This document shows, piece by piece, positions 8,943 to 20,916 of a DNA stretch of 64,000 bases. Within the stretch, counting starts at the first letter, position 1. Each line of letters begins with the position of its first letter. The position numbers and the translations under genes are program-made. Location: assembly GCF_024437735.1 (NCBI RefSeq), contig NZ_JANFQO010000024.1, positions 1-64,000 of the forward strand. The letters run 5' to 3'. The notes beneath the pieces were generated by a model. The model saw only the letters and a program-made list of their open reading frames with translations, made no database searches and was not told where the DNA came from. Source of the stretch: Tahibacter harae. GTDB lineage: Bacteria; Pseudomonadota; Gammaproteobacteria; Xanthomonadales; Rhodanobacteraceae.

Positions 8943-9296
8943 TCAACGCTGGGGCGGCGGAAGTTTGCTCCAGAGCAGTTCCAGGTCGGCCAGCAGCTCG
9001 GCGCCGGACGTGGTGACTGCGGCGCTGCGCGCGATGACCAGGATATCGACGGCCGGAAACTGCGCGCGGTGGCGGCGGAAGCTTTCGCGCACCAGGCGCT
9101 TGAGCCGGTTGCGCTGTACCGCCAGTTTCGAGACACGGCGAGACACCGCCAAGCCCAGCCGGGCGGCGGTGTCTGCGGTAGTGCGGTATTCGGCGCTGAA
9201 GTAGCGGCTGCCGATGCGGCGGCTGCCCTGGCGCAAGCGGGCGAAATCGCCCGGCTTGAGCATCCGCGCGGCGCGCGGGAAGCGGAACGCTCCCAT
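8943..9296 (-). CDS. rnpA: Ribonuclease P protein component
   Basis: A 117-residue basic protein that binds the RNase P RNA and helps it remove 5' leaders from pre-tRNAs. The family signature R-N-R-L-K-R-L-V-R-E-S-F-R (about residues 62-74) and the N-terminal F-A-R-L-R-Q are present. It is encoded 20 bases after rpmH, the nearly universal pairing, so the two are probably co-transcribed. The Pro-rich tail (K-L-P-P-P-Q-R) is short. Confidence 0.95.
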   Translation of the reverse strand: MGAFRFPRAARMLKPGDFARLRQGSRRIGSRYFSAEYRTTADTAARLGLAVSRRVSKLAVQRNRLKRLVRESFRRHRAQFPAVDILVIARSAAVTTSGAELLADLELLWSKLPPPQR

Positions 9297-9316
9297 GGCG
9301 CCGCGGCGGTACGGCT

Positions 9317-9451
9317 TCAGACAGCCAGACGCTTGCGGCCCTTGGCGCGGCGAGCGTTGATGACCTTGCGGCCGTTCTTGGTCTTCATGCGGCTGCGGAA
9401 GCCGTGGTCACGGGCGCGCTTGAGGCGGCTCGGCTGGTACGTGCGCTTCAT
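9317..9451 (-). CDS. rpmH: 50S ribosomal protein L34
   Basis: A 44-residue, very basic protein identical in pattern to bacterial L34: [12 protein letters not shown] at the start and K-G-R-K-R-L-A-V at the end. It is a structural component of the large ribosomal subunit. It diverges from dnaA across 158 bases that hold the promoters of both genes, and is followed closely by rnpA. Confidence 0.98.
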   Translation of the reverse strand: MKRTYQPSRLKRARDHGFRSRMKTKNGRKVINARRAKGRKRLAV

Positions 9452-9609
9452 GGCGTCGTCTCCGAAAGGGCAGGATGGGGGAAAAGGGGCGGGAGAATAG
9501 TAGCCGCCGCGCCGCAGTGTCAAGCCGCGCGTGGCGGAAAAACCAGCGTCGGCGTAGACTTCCGCGCTTTGCCGGGATCCCCGGCACCCCGCCAGTCGAC
9601 GAGGAAGTA

Positions 9610-10965
9610 ATGAGCGAACTCTGGCGGCGCTGTCTGGAACGCCTGGAAGGCGAGTTCGGCGCCGAAGATATCCACACCTATCTCAAACCGCTGCAGTCGG
9701 TCGAAGGCGACGACGGCCTGCGCCTGCTCGCGCCCAATGCGTATACGCTGGAACGCATCGAGGGCGAGTTCCTACCGCGCATCCGCGCCATTCTCGGCCA
9801 TCTGGCCGGGAAACCGGTATCGGTGCGGCTGGAAGTGGGCACGCTGAGTTCGCGCCGCGCGGCGCCGGCGGCGCGTACGGCGTCGAACCGGCCGGCCGCC
9901 GCCGCCGCGGTCGTGGCCGAGGCGCCGCCGCCGCCGGCCGAGTTCGACGGCAACCTGGATCCGAACTACACCTTCGACAGCTTTGTCGAGGGCAAGTCGA
10001 ACCAGCTGGGCAAGGCCGCGGCGATCCAGGTCGCGACCAATCCGGGCCGCGCCTACAACCCGCTGCTGCTGTACGGCGGCACTGGCCTGGGCAAGACCCA
10101 TCTGATGCACGCCGCCGGCAACCTGATCCGCGAGAACAACCCGCGTACCAAGGTGATGTACCTGCGCTCGGAGCAGTTCGTGTCGGCCATGATCGACGCG
10201 CTGCGCAACAAGAACATGGACGAGTTCAAACGCCGCTTCCGCGAGGTGGACGCGCTGCTGATCGACGATATCCAGTTCTTCGCCGGCAAGAACACCACGC
10301 AGGAAGAGTTCTTCCACACCTTCAACGCGCTGTTTGAAGGCAAGCAGCAGATCATCCTGACCTGCGACCGCTACCCCAAGGAAGTGGAGAACCTGGAGCC
10401 GCGGCTGAAGTCGCGCCTGGGCTGGGGCCTGTCGGTGGCGATCGAGCCGCCGGACTTCGAGACGCGCGCGGCCATCCTGCTGTCCAAGGCCCAGGCCAAG
10501 GGGATGAACCTGCCCGAGGAAGTGGCCCTGCTGATCGCCAAGCGCATGCGCTCCAACGTGCGCGACCTGGAAGGCGCGCTCAATACGCTGGCCGCCCGCG
10601 CCAATTTCCTCGGCCGCGCGATCACGCTGGAGTTCGCCCAGGAGACGCTGCGCGACCTGCTGACCGTGCACGCCCAGGCGATCACGGTGCCCAACATCCA
10701 GAAGACCGTGGCCGACTTCTACCAACTGCGCCTGCAGGATCTGCTGTCCAAGCGCCGCTCGCGCTCGCTGGCGCGTCCTCGCCAGGTAGCGATGGCCTTG
10801 TCCAAGGAATTGACCGAACACAGCCTGCCGGAAATCGGCGAGGCCTTCGGCGGACGCGACCACACCACGGTGCTGCACGCCTGCCGGACCATCCGCGACC
10901 TCACGGAAACCGACGGAAAGCTGCGCCAGGATTACGAAAAGCTGGTGCGCATCTTGACCGGTTGA
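9610..10965 (+). CDS. dnaA: Chromosomal replication initiator protein DnaA
   Basis: A 451-residue AAA+ initiator that binds DnaA boxes and opens oriC. Domain I starts with the typical W-R-R-C-L-E-R-L. A variable Ala/Pro-rich domain II follows (about residues 80-115). Domain III has Walker [10 protein letters not shown] (about 155-163) and Walker B L-L-I-D-D-I-Q-F. Domain IV ends with the DNA-binding signature [11 protein letters not shown]. The ATG at 9610 follows GAGGAAG at good spacing. The gene is the first of dnaA-dnaN-recF-gyrB. Confidence 0.98.
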   Translation: MSELWRRCLERLEGEFGAEDIHTYLKPLQSVEGDDGLRLLAPNAYTLERIEGEFLPRIRAILGHLAGKPVSVRLEVGTLSSRRAAPAARTASNRPAAAAAVVAEAPPPPAEFDGNLDPNYTFDSFVEGKSNQLGKAAAIQVATNPGRAYNPLLLYGGTGLGKTHLMHAAGNLIRENNPRTKVMYLRSEQFVSAMIDALRNKNMDEFKRRFREVDALLIDDIQFFAGKNTTQEEFFHTFNALFEGKQQIILTCDRYPKEVENLEPRLKSRLGWGLSVAIEPPDFETRAAILLSKAQAKGMNLPEEVALLIAKRMRSNVRDLEGALNTLAARANFLGRAITLEFAQETLRDLLTVHAQAITVPNIQKTVADFYQLRLQDLLSKRRSRSLARPRQVAMALSKELTEHSLPEIGEAFGGRDHTTVLHACRTIRDLTETDGKLRQDYEKLVRILTG

Positions 10966-10970
10966 CTGCC

Positions 10971-10979
10971 TGTGGATAA
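10971..10979 (-). promoter_or_regulatory. DnaA box (TTATCCACA on minus strand)
   Basis: TGTGGATAA on the plus strand is a perfect 9/9 match to the consensus DnaA box read on the minus strand. It starts five bases after the dnaA stop codon and faces the second box. Confidence 0.9.
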
Positions 10980-11005
10980 ACAGGGGGCAGCGCTGGGGGC
11001 CGAAG

Positions 11006-11014
11006 TTATCCACA
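11006..11014 (+). promoter_or_regulatory. DnaA box (TTATCCACA)
   Basis: A perfect 9/9 consensus DnaA box on the plus strand, 26 bases from the first box and in inverted orientation to it. It lies beside the AT-rich stretch proposed as the unwinding element. Confidence 0.9.
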
Positions 11015-11180
11015 GTTGGTCGACAAGCGTACGGCGCGTTTCCAGCACAGTTTGCGGAACATCAAGTTTCTGATTTTAAAGCGGAAATTCGGGTTTTCCC
11101 GATTTTTCGCCTACGCTACAACCACTGAAACCTTCCTAAAAGAACAAGAACTTTCTTTAGCGATCCGGGAATCCTCGAAC

Positions 11181-12281
11181 ATGCGATTCAGCCTCCAACG
11201 CGAAGCACTGCTAAAACCGCTGCAACAAGTCGTCGGCGTAGTCGAACGGCGGCAGACACTGCCGGTGCTGGCCAACCTGCTGGTCAATGTCTCGGATGGC
11301 CGGGTGTCCTTTACGGGTACGGACCTGGAAGTCGAGATGGTGGCTGCGACTGCCGCCGTGACCAGCGAGCCCGGTGAAGTCACGATTCCGGCGCGCAAGC
11401 TGTTCGACATCTGCCGCGCACTGCCTGATGGCGTGAATGTGGATGTGAAACTCAGCGGCGACCGCGTGGTCATCAGCGCTGGCCGCAGTCGTTTCACGCT
11501 GGCCACGTTGCCTGCCGGCGAATTTCCCACGGTCGAGAACATCGAAGTGGTGGAGAAGGTAGAGCTGCCGGAAGCGACCCTGAAGAACCTGATGGATCGC
11601 ACGGCGTTTGCGATGGCGCATCAGGACGTTCGCTACTACCTCAACGGCATGCTGGTCGACCTGCGCGAGAATGCGCTGCGTTGTGTTGCCACCGACGGCC
11701 ATCGTCTGGCCCTGGGCGAAACGGCGGTCGAAGCCAAGGTTTCGCAGCGCCGGCAGATCATCATTCCGCGCAAGGGCGTGCTGGAGCTGCAGGGCTTGTT
11801 CGAGAACGGCGACGGTGTGGTCGCGCTGGAATTCGGCAAGAACCATCTGCGTGTACGTCGCGGTGATGTGCAGTTCACCTCGAAGCTGATTGACGGCCGC
11901 TTCCCGGATTACGAGGCTGTGATTCCGATTGGTGCGGACAAGGAAGTGCGCATCGGGCGGGACACGTTGCGCACGGCGCTGCAGCGCGCGGCCATTCTGT
12001 CTAACGAGAAGTATCGCGGTGTGAAGCTGGACGTGGCGCCAGGCCGACTCGGCATCGTGGCGCACAACCCGGAGCAGGAAGAGGCGAACGAGGAGCTGGA
12101 AGCCGATACCTCGGTCAGCGATCTGAGTGTCGGCTTCAACGTGAACTATCTGCTGGATGCGCTGGGCGCACTGAGCGGCGAGAACGTGCTGCTCTGTCTG
12201 CGTGATGGGCAGTCCAGCTGCCTGCTGCGGGCGCAGGATTCGGAGGAATCCCGCCACGTGGTGATGCCGCTGCGGCTCTGA
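11181..12281 (+). CDS. dnaN: DNA polymerase III beta subunit (sliding clamp)
   Basis: A 366-residue ring-forming processivity clamp, the usual length (E. coli 366). It begins M-R-F-S-L-Q-R-E-A-L-L-K-P-L and ends with V-V-M-P-L-R-L, the conserved C-terminus that lines the partner-binding pocket. The central N-G-M-L-V-D-L and A-T-D-G-H-R-L-A motifs are intact. GGGA lies upstream of the ATG at 11181. Longer in-frame extensions run through the oriC region and are not plausible. A strong terminator follows. Confidence 0.98.
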   Translation: MRFSLQREALLKPLQQVVGVVERRQTLPVLANLLVNVSDGRVSFTGTDLEVEMVAATAAVTSEPGEVTIPARKLFDICRALPDGVNVDVKLSGDRVVISAGRSRFTLATLPAGEFPTVENIEVVEKVELPEATLKNLMDRTAFAMAHQDVRYYLNGMLVDLRENALRCVATDGHRLALGETAVEAKVSQRRQIIIPRKGVLELQGLFENGDGVVALEFGKNHLRVRRGDVQFTSKLIDGRFPDYEAVIPIGADKEVRIGRDTLRTALQRAAILSNEKYRGVKLDVAPGRLGIVAHNPEQEEANEELEADTSVSDLSVGFNVNYLLDALGALSGENVLLCLRDGQSSCLLRAQDSEESRHVVMPLRL

Positions 12282-12306
12282 CCCGCAACGAACCCGGTAA
12301 TCAGCA

Positions 12307-12339
12307 AAGCCTGCGGTGATTTCAGCCGCAGGCTTTTTT
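12307..12339 (+). terminator. Rho-independent terminator between dnaN and recF
   Basis: AAGCCTGCGG (12307-12316) pairs with CCGCAGGCTT (12326-12335) and is followed by a run of T. The T run ends only about 14 bases before the recF ATG, so the hairpin also covers the place where recF's leader would lie. Confidence 0.85.
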
Positions 12340-12352
12340 GTTGGCGAAGCGA

Positions 12353-13429
12353 ATGGAAATCCTGGAACTCAGACTGGCCAATGTCAGGAACGTGGAATTC
12401 GCGGAGCTGATGCCAGCGCCGGGGATCAGCGAGTTCGTGGGCGAGAACGGCGCGGGTAAGACGTCGGTGCTGGAGTCGGTGTTCATGCTCTCGCATGGCC
12501 GCTCGTTCCGTTCGGTAAAACGGGAGAGCTTGATCCAGTTTGGGGCCGATTCATTGGATGTGTTCGCGCGCTTGCGCGGCGCGGCGGGGGAACGGCGCCT
12601 GGGTTTGTCGCGGCGGCGAGGCGATTGGGCCGCACGAGTAGATGGGCGCGAAGTCGCATCGCTGGCGGAGCTGTTGGGCGAGATTGCGGTGGTCTGTTTT
12701 GAACCCGGTTCGCATGCTTTGATTTCCGGCGCTTCGGAGGAACGGCGGCACTTCGTCGATTGGGCGTTGTTCCACGTGGAACCTGAATACATGGAAGTAT
12801 CGCGGCGTTACCGCCGCGCGCTGAAGCAGCGTAATACCTTGCTCAGGTCGGGCAGGGCAGTAGCGGAGTTGGAGAGCTGGGATGTGGAGTTGGCGCGATC
12901 CGGTGTTCTGCTGGATAACTGGCGCGACCGTTATTTGCGTGAGCTGCTGCCGGAGTTGCAGCAACTCTGTCTGCTGCTGCTGCCGGAGCTGGGTGCGCCG
13001 GATTTGCGCTATTCGCGAGGCTGGCTACCCGAGCTGGATCTGCTCGATGCCTTGCGCGAACGGCGCATCCGAGACCTGGAGCGGGGGCATACGAGTACCG
13101 GACCCCATCGAGCTGACTGGAAGATAGGCTTCGAACTGGCCCCGGAGCGGGAGCACCTTTCGCGCGGACAGGAGAAGCTCTGCGCGCTGGCTTTTCTGCT
13201 GGCCCAGGCTGCGCTGTTTTCACGGCAGCGGGGCGAGTGGCCCGTATTGTGTCTGGACGACCTGGCTTCAGAGTTGGATGCCGGACATCAGCGGCGGGTG
13301 CTGAGCTGGCTATTGCAAACGGGAGCGCAGGTGATGATTACCGGTACCGCAGCCTTGGACCAGAATGGGTTCGAGGCAAGCTCCTATCAAATGTTCCACG
13401 TGGAACGTGGACGGGTTTTGGCATATTGA
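12353..13429 (+). CDS. recF: DNA replication and repair protein RecF
   Basis: A 358-residue SMC-like ATPase that works with RecO and RecR to load RecA at gaps and stalled forks. Walker A is G-E-N-G-A-G-K-T (residues 30-37). The ABC-type signature region L-S-R-G-Q-E-K-L-C and Walker B L-C-L-D-D-L-A-S-E-L-D are present. The ATG at 12353 gives the standard N-terminus M-E-I-L-E-L-R-L-A-N-V-R-N. The recF reading frame contains two parS-like palindromes, each read as F-H-V-E, at 12768 and 13392. Confidence 0.97.
   Translation: MEILELRLANVRNVEFAELMPAPGISEFVGENGAGKTSVLESVFMLSHGRSFRSVKRESLIQFGADSLDVFARLRGAAGERRLGLSRRRGDWAARVDGREVASLAELLGEIAVVCFEPGSHALISGASEERRHFVDWALFHVEPEYMEVSRRYRRALKQRNTLLRSGRAVAELESWDVELARSGVLLDNWRDRYLRELLPELQQLCLLLLPELGAPDLRYSRGWLPELDLLDALRERRIRDLERGHTSTGPHRADWKIGFELAPEREHLSRGQEKLCALAFLLAQAALFSRQRGEWPVLCLDDLASELDAGHQRRVLSWLLQTGAQVMITGTAALDQNGFEASSYQMFHVERGRVLAY
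12768..12783. promoter_or_regulatory. parS-like ParB binding site inside recF
   Basis: TGTTCCACGTGGAACC matches the palindrome TGTTCCACGTGGAACA at 15 of 16 positions. That palindrome is a recognised variant of the bacterial parS consensus TGTTTCACGTGAAACA. It lies within the recF coding sequence. Confidence 0.8.
13392..13407. promoter_or_regulatory. parS-like ParB binding site at the 3' end of recF
   Basis: TGTTCCACGTGGAACG, 15 of 16 positions of the perfect palindrome, overlaps the last codons of recF (M-F-H-V-E-R). Confidence 0.8.
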
Positions 13430-16494
<3,065 letters not shown>

Positions 16495-17016
16495 ACGAAA
16501 CGCCCAGGTCGCCCGGCCGCCGGCCGGCGCTGGGCGGCCCCCCGCGCCGGCAGGAAACGGTGTGCAACCCGCTTCAACCCCGCAGCGCCCGCTCCCGCGT
16601 TATCGCGGCTCGCGCTGCCGGCGCCGGCCGCCGCTCCGCCCCGTCCGCGCGGGTTTTGCGCAAATGGACGGCTGAACGGCCCGGGGCAGGGCGCCGCAGG
16701 GTGCAAGCCCGCCAGAACCCAATGGTCCGGACAATTTTTATTTGGGAATTTTTACTGATTTACGTTTGTGGTTTTCCGGCGCGGACTACGAAAACCCCCG
16801 TAAACAAGCCGGGATTCGACTAAGTTCCACACGTCCAGACATATTCGTAACAACTCGTTGCAAGCGGTTGGAATGCTTGAGATTCTGTTTAACGCCGCGG
16901 TAACGAACCGGGCCGGACATATGCTTGTAGTTTGCACATTCGCGGATTAACCTCTGCGACCCCTTTACCGCTTGCGCATTGCGCAGGCCTAGAGAAACCA
17001 GTCGAGGCGCCATCCA
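16495..17016. other. Intergenic region between gyrB and the TPR gene
   Basis: The first 50 bases form a GC-rich inverted repeat suited to ending the gyrB transcript. From about 16735 the sequence becomes AT-richer and probably carries the promoter of the TPR-tonB group, although I cannot assign -35 and -10 boxes with confidence. No coding sequence is supported in these 522 bases. Confidence 0.55.
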
Positions 17017-18336
17017 ATGCACGTTCCCAACGTCAAGAAGCTCGTCCTTTGTCTCGGTGCAGCAACCCTGCTCGCGGCCGGTGTCGCTTCGGCTTCGCGC
17101 ATACCGGGTGAGCGTTCGTCCGAATCGCAGCGTTCCAGCAAGAGTTCCAAGAAAGAAGAGAACGCCTATCCGAACGCCAAGCGCCATGATCCGAAAACGG
17201 ACATGCCGAGTTCGCTGGGCACCAAGCTGAACAAGGCGCAGGACGCGGCGACCGAAGGCGACACCGACAAGGCCCTGGGCCTGATCGAGGAAGTGCTCAA
17301 CGACAAGAAGGTCACGCCGTACGCCAAGGCCTTCGCGCTCTACCTGCGTTCCAACGCCAAGTGGGAAAAGGAAGACGGCGCCGGCGCCATTGCCGACCTC
17401 AAGGAATCCATCGCCCTCGACGCGCTGCCGAACAACAACCAGTTCCCGGCCATCTACACCCTGGCCCAGTTCCAGCTGCAGGAAGAGCAGTACGCCGACA
17501 CCATCAAGACGGTCGACCAGTACATCGACCAGAGCGGCGACCGCAAGGCCGAGGCGATCGCGCTGAAGGGCAACGCCCTGTACCGCGCCGAGCGCTACCA
17601 GGAAGCTGCCGACACCATGAAGGCGGCAATCGCCGCCAGCGACAAGCCGCAGGACAGCTGGAACCAGATCCTGATGGCCAGCTACTTCGAGCTGAACAAC
17701 TACGGCGAAGCCGCCAAGATCTCCGAGGCGCAGCTGGCCAAGAACCCCACCGACAAGAAGCTGATCCAGCAGCTCGCCTCGATCTACGTCAACAGCGACC
17801 AGAACGACAAGGCACTCAAGCTGCTGGCCGATTCCAAGTCCAAGGGCCTGATGACCACGGCCGAGGACTACAAGCTGCTGGCCCAGCTCTACGCCCAGGC
17901 CGACAAGCCGGCCGAAGGCGCCGCGCTGCTGGAAGAGGGCTTCCAGAAGGGCGTGATTCCCGCCTCCAACTATGAGCTGACCAAGCTGCTCGGCGACTCC
18001 TACGCGCTGGCCGACAACGAGCCCAAGGCGATCGAGGCCTACAACAAGGCCTCGCCGCTGGCCAAGGACGGTGAAGTCGACTTCCTGCGCGGCCAGCTGC
18101 AGATCAATGCGCAGCAGTGGGCGCCGGCCAAGGAGTCGCTGACCAAGTCGCTGCAACGCGGCGTCAAGCGCCAGGGCGCGGCGTACGTGCTGCTCGGCAA
18201 TGCCGAAAACGAACTTGGAAACAAAGCTGCAGCAATTGCGGCCATGGAAAAGGCCAAGGGTTATCCGGAAACCGCCGACATGGCGGGGAAATGGCTCAAG
18301 ATGATCAAGGGCTCCGGCGTTCCTAATAAAAAGTAA
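17017..18336 (+). CDS. Secreted tetratricopeptide-repeat protein preceding tonB
   Basis: A 439-residue protein with a signal peptide (K-L-V-L-C-L-G-A-A-T-L-L-A-A-G-V-A-S-A-S), a Ser/Lys-rich linker, and at least eight TPR-like helical pairs (for example A-L-G-L-I-E-E-V-L, A-L-Y-R-A-E-R-Y-Q-E-A-A-D-T, A-Y-V-L-L-G-N-A-E-N-E-L-G). It should be periplasmic. GAGG nine bases before the ATG supports the start. A TPR protein at this point, followed by tonB-exbB-exbD-exbD, is the conserved xanthomonad order. TPR partners of TonB systems are known in Vibrio (TtpC, a different architecture), so a scaffolding role in TonB energy transfer is reasonable but inferred. Confidence 0.8.
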   Translation: MHVPNVKKLVLCLGAATLLAAGVASASRIPGERSSESQRSSKSSKKEENAYPNAKRHDPKTDMPSSLGTKLNKAQDAATEGDTDKALGLIEEVLNDKKVTPYAKAFALYLRSNAKWEKEDGAGAIADLKESIALDALPNNNQFPAIYTLAQFQLQEEQYADTIKTVDQYIDQSGDRKAEAIALKGNALYRAERYQEAADTMKAAIAASDKPQDSWNQILMASYFELNNYGEAAKISEAQLAKNPTDKKLIQQLASIYVNSDQNDKALKLLADSKSKGLMTTAEDYKLLAQLYAQADKPAEGAALLEEGFQKGVIPASNYELTKLLGDSYALADNEPKAIEAYNKASPLAKDGEVDFLRGQLQINAQQWAPAKESLTKSLQRGVKRQGAAYVLLGNAENELGNKAAAIAAMEKAKGYPETADMAGKWLKMIKGSGVPNKK

Positions 18337-18530
18337 GTCACTCCGCATTCCGCGCAATACCGGCGCGGTATTCGGCGACCTTCAGGCCGGGTTAATATAG
18401 CCACTCCGACGACTCAGCTTGAGCGTCGGGCTGGCCTCGTGTACGGTGCCAGCCCCGCAAAACAGCTGCATTGCGGTCCACCCCGCGACTAGCCCATAGA
18501 TCTCACACAGCGAACCTTGGTTCAAAGCAA

Positions 18531-19190
18531 ATGGCGTTGACGACAGAAGACCAGCGCGAAACCTACAGTTGGAGGCGCACCTCAGCGCTGGCCGCCGCCA
18601 TGGCCGTGCATGCACTCGCCTTCATCATGATGATTGCGCCGGTGGCTCCGCCGCAGGCGAAGGAAAAGAAGAAGGAGGCCATCGTCTCGGTCGAATTCGT
18701 CGAGCCGCCGCCGCCGCCCCCGCCGCCGCCGCCCCCGCCGCCGGAGCCGCCGAAGAAGCCGCCGCCGAAGATCATTGAAAAGGTCAAGCCGCCGCCGACT
18801 CCGCCACCGGAGCCGCCGCCGGCGATCGTGACCGAAGAGGCCACTCCGATGTCGATTCCGGCGCCGCCGCCGGCACCGCCGGCTCCCCCGGCGCCGCCCG
18901 CCGATATCGCGCCGAGTGAGAACATCAGCTATCGCAAGGCGCGTCCGCCGCGCTATCCGCCGCAGGCTGTGCGTCAGCGCCATGAAGGCGAAGTCGTGCT
19001 GCGCGTGCTGGTAGGCGTGGATGGCAAGCCCAAGGATATTCAGGTCGAGAAATCCTCCGGATATCGCGAACTGGATCGCGCGGCGATTGATGCCGCCCAG
19101 ACTTGGGTGTTCAATCCGGGTCAGAAAAACGGTGCTGCGGTTGAGGGCTGGGCACTGGTTCCGTTCCGCTTCAGCCTCAACGAACTGTAA
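18531..19190 (+). CDS. tonB: Energy transducer TonB
   Basis: A 219-residue inner-membrane protein that transmits proton-motive energy from ExbB/ExbD to outer-membrane receptors. The N-terminal membrane anchor (A-A-A-M-A-V-H-A-L-A-F-I-M-M-I) contains the His expected of TonB. A long periplasmic Pro-rich spacer follows (runs of Pro with Glu-Pro and Lys-Pro, about residues 55-125). The C-terminal TonB domain then has P-P-R-Y-P-P-Q-A-V-R-Q-R-H-E-G-E-V and G-W-A-L-V-P-F-R-F. The ATG at 18531 has no strong ribosome-binding site before it. It lies 38 bases before exbB and is probably co-transcribed with it. The receptor encoded at 44847-47081 is one likely client. Confidence 0.95.
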   Translation: MALTTEDQRETYSWRRTSALAAAMAVHALAFIMMIAPVAPPQAKEKKKEAIVSVEFVEPPPPPPPPPPPPPEPPKKPPPKIIEKVKPPPTPPPEPPPAIVTEEATPMSIPAPPPAPPAPPAPPADIAPSENISYRKARPPRYPPQAVRQRHEGEVVLRVLVGVDGKPKDIQVEKSSGYRELDRAAIDAAQTWVFNPGQKNGAAVEGWALVPFRFSLNEL

Positions 19191-19228
19191 CTTCCACACC
19201 ACGTAACACTTAATTCAAGGGTAGCGTC

Positions 19229-20092
19229 ATGTTCCAAGATACTTCGACCCCGGCGGGGTCCGTTCCTCCGGCGGCGGACGCAGCGGCTGCCGCTGCACCC
19301 ACCCTCGGCACCAACAGCAATGCTGCAGCCCTGAAGGAAATGGGCTTTGGCCACCTGATCCAGAACTACAACCCGTCGAACCCGAACTTCGACCTGGTCG
19401 GCGCCATCGTCTTCGTGACGCTGTGCCTGTTCTCGGTCATGTCGATCTACTGGATCGTGCTGAACCTGATCCGCAACACGGCTATCCGCGGTCGCATGAA
19501 CAACATCATGAAGACCTTCTGGGAAACGCCGTCGGCCCAGGAAGCGATCCGCTTCATGGAAGAGCAGCCGGCTTCCGAGCCGTTCTCCAAGATCGCCCTG
19601 GACTGCGCTTCGGCCGCCGCCCACCACCAGCGCCATGAAGGCAGCCGTCTGGTGGAAGCGCTGAACCGCTCCGAGTTCATCGACCGCGCCCTGCGCCAGG
19701 CCGTCGCCCGCGAAAGCGGCCGTCTGGAAGGCGGCCTGACCGTGCTCGCCACGGTGGGTTCGACCGGTCCGTTCGTCGGTCTGCTCGGTACGGTGTGGGG
19801 CATCTACCACGCCCTGATCCGCATTTCGGCTTCCGGCGACGCCTCCATGTCCGCAGTGGCGGGTCCGGTGGGCGAAGCGCTGATCATGACCGCGTTCGGT
19901 CTGTTCGTCGCAATCCCGGCCGTGCTGGCGTACAACTTCTTCGTCCGCTCCAACCGTGTGATCCTGGCGCGCTTCGACGAATTTGCCCACGACCTGCACG
20001 ATTTCTTTGCTACCGGTTCGCGTGTCGAAGCTGGCGCGGCTCCCGCTCCGGCCCGTGGCGCGGCTCCGGCGGCGCCTGCTGCGAGGAAGTAA
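19229..20092 (+). CDS. exbB: Biopolymer transport protein ExbB (MotA/TolQ/ExbB family)
   Basis: A 287-residue proton-channel subunit of the TonB motor. It has an N-terminal extension rich in Ala/Pro. The first helix is L-V-G-A-I-V-F-V-T-L-C-L-F-S-V. A cytoplasmic segment follows, then the paired helices with the family motif L-A-T-V-G-S-T-G-P-F-V-G-L-L-G-T-V-W-G-I, and A-L-I-M-T-A-F-G-L-F-V-A-I-P-A-V. The C-terminal Ala/Pro tail is short. Three bases separate it from exbD, so the two are surely one operon. Confidence 0.95.
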   Translation: MFQDTSTPAGSVPPAADAAAAAAPTLGTNSNAAALKEMGFGHLIQNYNPSNPNFDLVGAIVFVTLCLFSVMSIYWIVLNLIRNTAIRGRMNNIMKTFWETPSAQEAIRFMEEQPASEPFSKIALDCASAAAHHQRHEGSRLVEALNRSEFIDRALRQAVARESGRLEGGLTVLATVGSTGPFVGLLGTVWGIYHALIRISASGDASMSAVAGPVGEALIMTAFGLFVAIPAVLAYNFFVRSNRVILARFDEFAHDLHDFFATGSRVEAGAAPAPARGAAPAAPAARK

Positions 20093-20095
20093 GCC

Positions 20096-20527
20096 ATGGC
20101 ATTCAGTTCAGGCGGCGGCGGCGGTGGCGCGCCGATGGCCGAAATCAACGTCACGCCGCTGGTCGACGTGATGCTGGTGCTGCTGATCATCTTCATGATC
20201 ACGGCGCCGATGATGCAGCACAAAATCCGTATCGACCTGCCGCAGGCCTCGCTCAATCAGACGCAGACCGAACAGGTCGATCCGATCGACCTGGCCATCA
20301 AGGAAGATGGGACGATGTACTGGAACGACAGCCAGATCAGCGATCTGGAACTGAAGGCCCAGCTCGCCGTCAGCGCACAGAAGACCGTGCAGCCGGAACT
20401 GCAGATTCGTGCCGAGAAGAACACTCGCTACGAAATCGTGGCCAAGGTCATGGCGGATGCCAAGAACCAGGGCATGGTCAAGATCGGCTTCGTCACCACG
20501 CCGGGTGCGCGAGGCAGCCAGCAGTAA
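20096..20527 (+). CDS. exbD: Biopolymer transport protein ExbD (first copy)
   Basis: A 143-residue inner-membrane protein with one N-terminal helix. The hallmark M-A-E-I-N-V-T-P-L-V-D-V-M-L-V-L-L-I-I-F-M-I contains the essential Asp that carries protons. The periplasmic domain follows. A Gly-rich stretch precedes the helix. It starts three bases after exbB and is closed by a strong intrinsic terminator. Confidence 0.95.
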   Translation: MAFSSGGGGGGAPMAEINVTPLVDVMLVLLIIFMITAPMMQHKIRIDLPQASLNQTQTEQVDPIDLAIKEDGTMYWNDSQISDLELKAQLAVSAQKTVQPELQIRAEKNTRYEIVAKVMADAKNQGMVKIGFVTTPGARGSQQ

Positions 20528-20580
20528 GCAGTAAACAACGCAAGCTCGCCAACGCTACCCTGCCGGTGCGAGCCGGAGAA

Positions 20581-20609
20581 AACGCCTCGGGAAACCGAGG
20601 CGTTTTTTT
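20581..20609 (+). terminator. Rho-independent terminator after exbD
   Basis: AACGCCTCGG (20581-20590), GAAA loop, CCGAGGCGTT (20595-20604) and a run of seven T. The stem is perfect and the loop is a stable GNRA type. It separates the second exbD copy from the operon. Between it and 20916 (about 300 bases) I see no gene. Confidence 0.95.
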
Positions 20610-20916
20610 GTGCCCGGAAGAAAGCGGCGAGCTGGGCCGCCACGGCGATTTCCGGCCGAGCCGTGTAGCCGAAGCGAGGACCGATAACTGATGCCGCTGT
20701 GGTTTCGAGCCGGAAGCATTCGATTCCTGCCGCTTTCTGCCTCGCGGACCGGGCCAATGTCCGGTGGAACATCGCCCCGGATCGGCTCATCCCGCCGCCA
20801 GCCACCCCGCAAACGCGCAATTTCCGCAAACATCCCATACGGCCGACCATGACCAATGGCCTATGCCGCGTTCTATGCTGGGGCCGCCACCCTCGGCGAA
20901 TCCGGAGCGCAAGCGC

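Larger units (their letters stand above)
10966..11180. other. Probable chromosomal replication origin (oriC)
   Basis: The 215 bases between dnaA and dnaN hold two perfect DnaA boxes in opposite orientation (10971-10979 and 11006-11014). To their right is a markedly AT-richer stretch (about 11060-11160) against a GC-rich background, which would suit a duplex-unwinding element. An imperfect hairpin AAATTCGGG-TTTT-CCCGATTTTT (11085-11107) lies inside it and may instead terminate dnaA. In xanthomonads the origin lies at dnaA-dnaN, which agrees. The roles of the individual elements are inferred. Confidence 0.75.
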
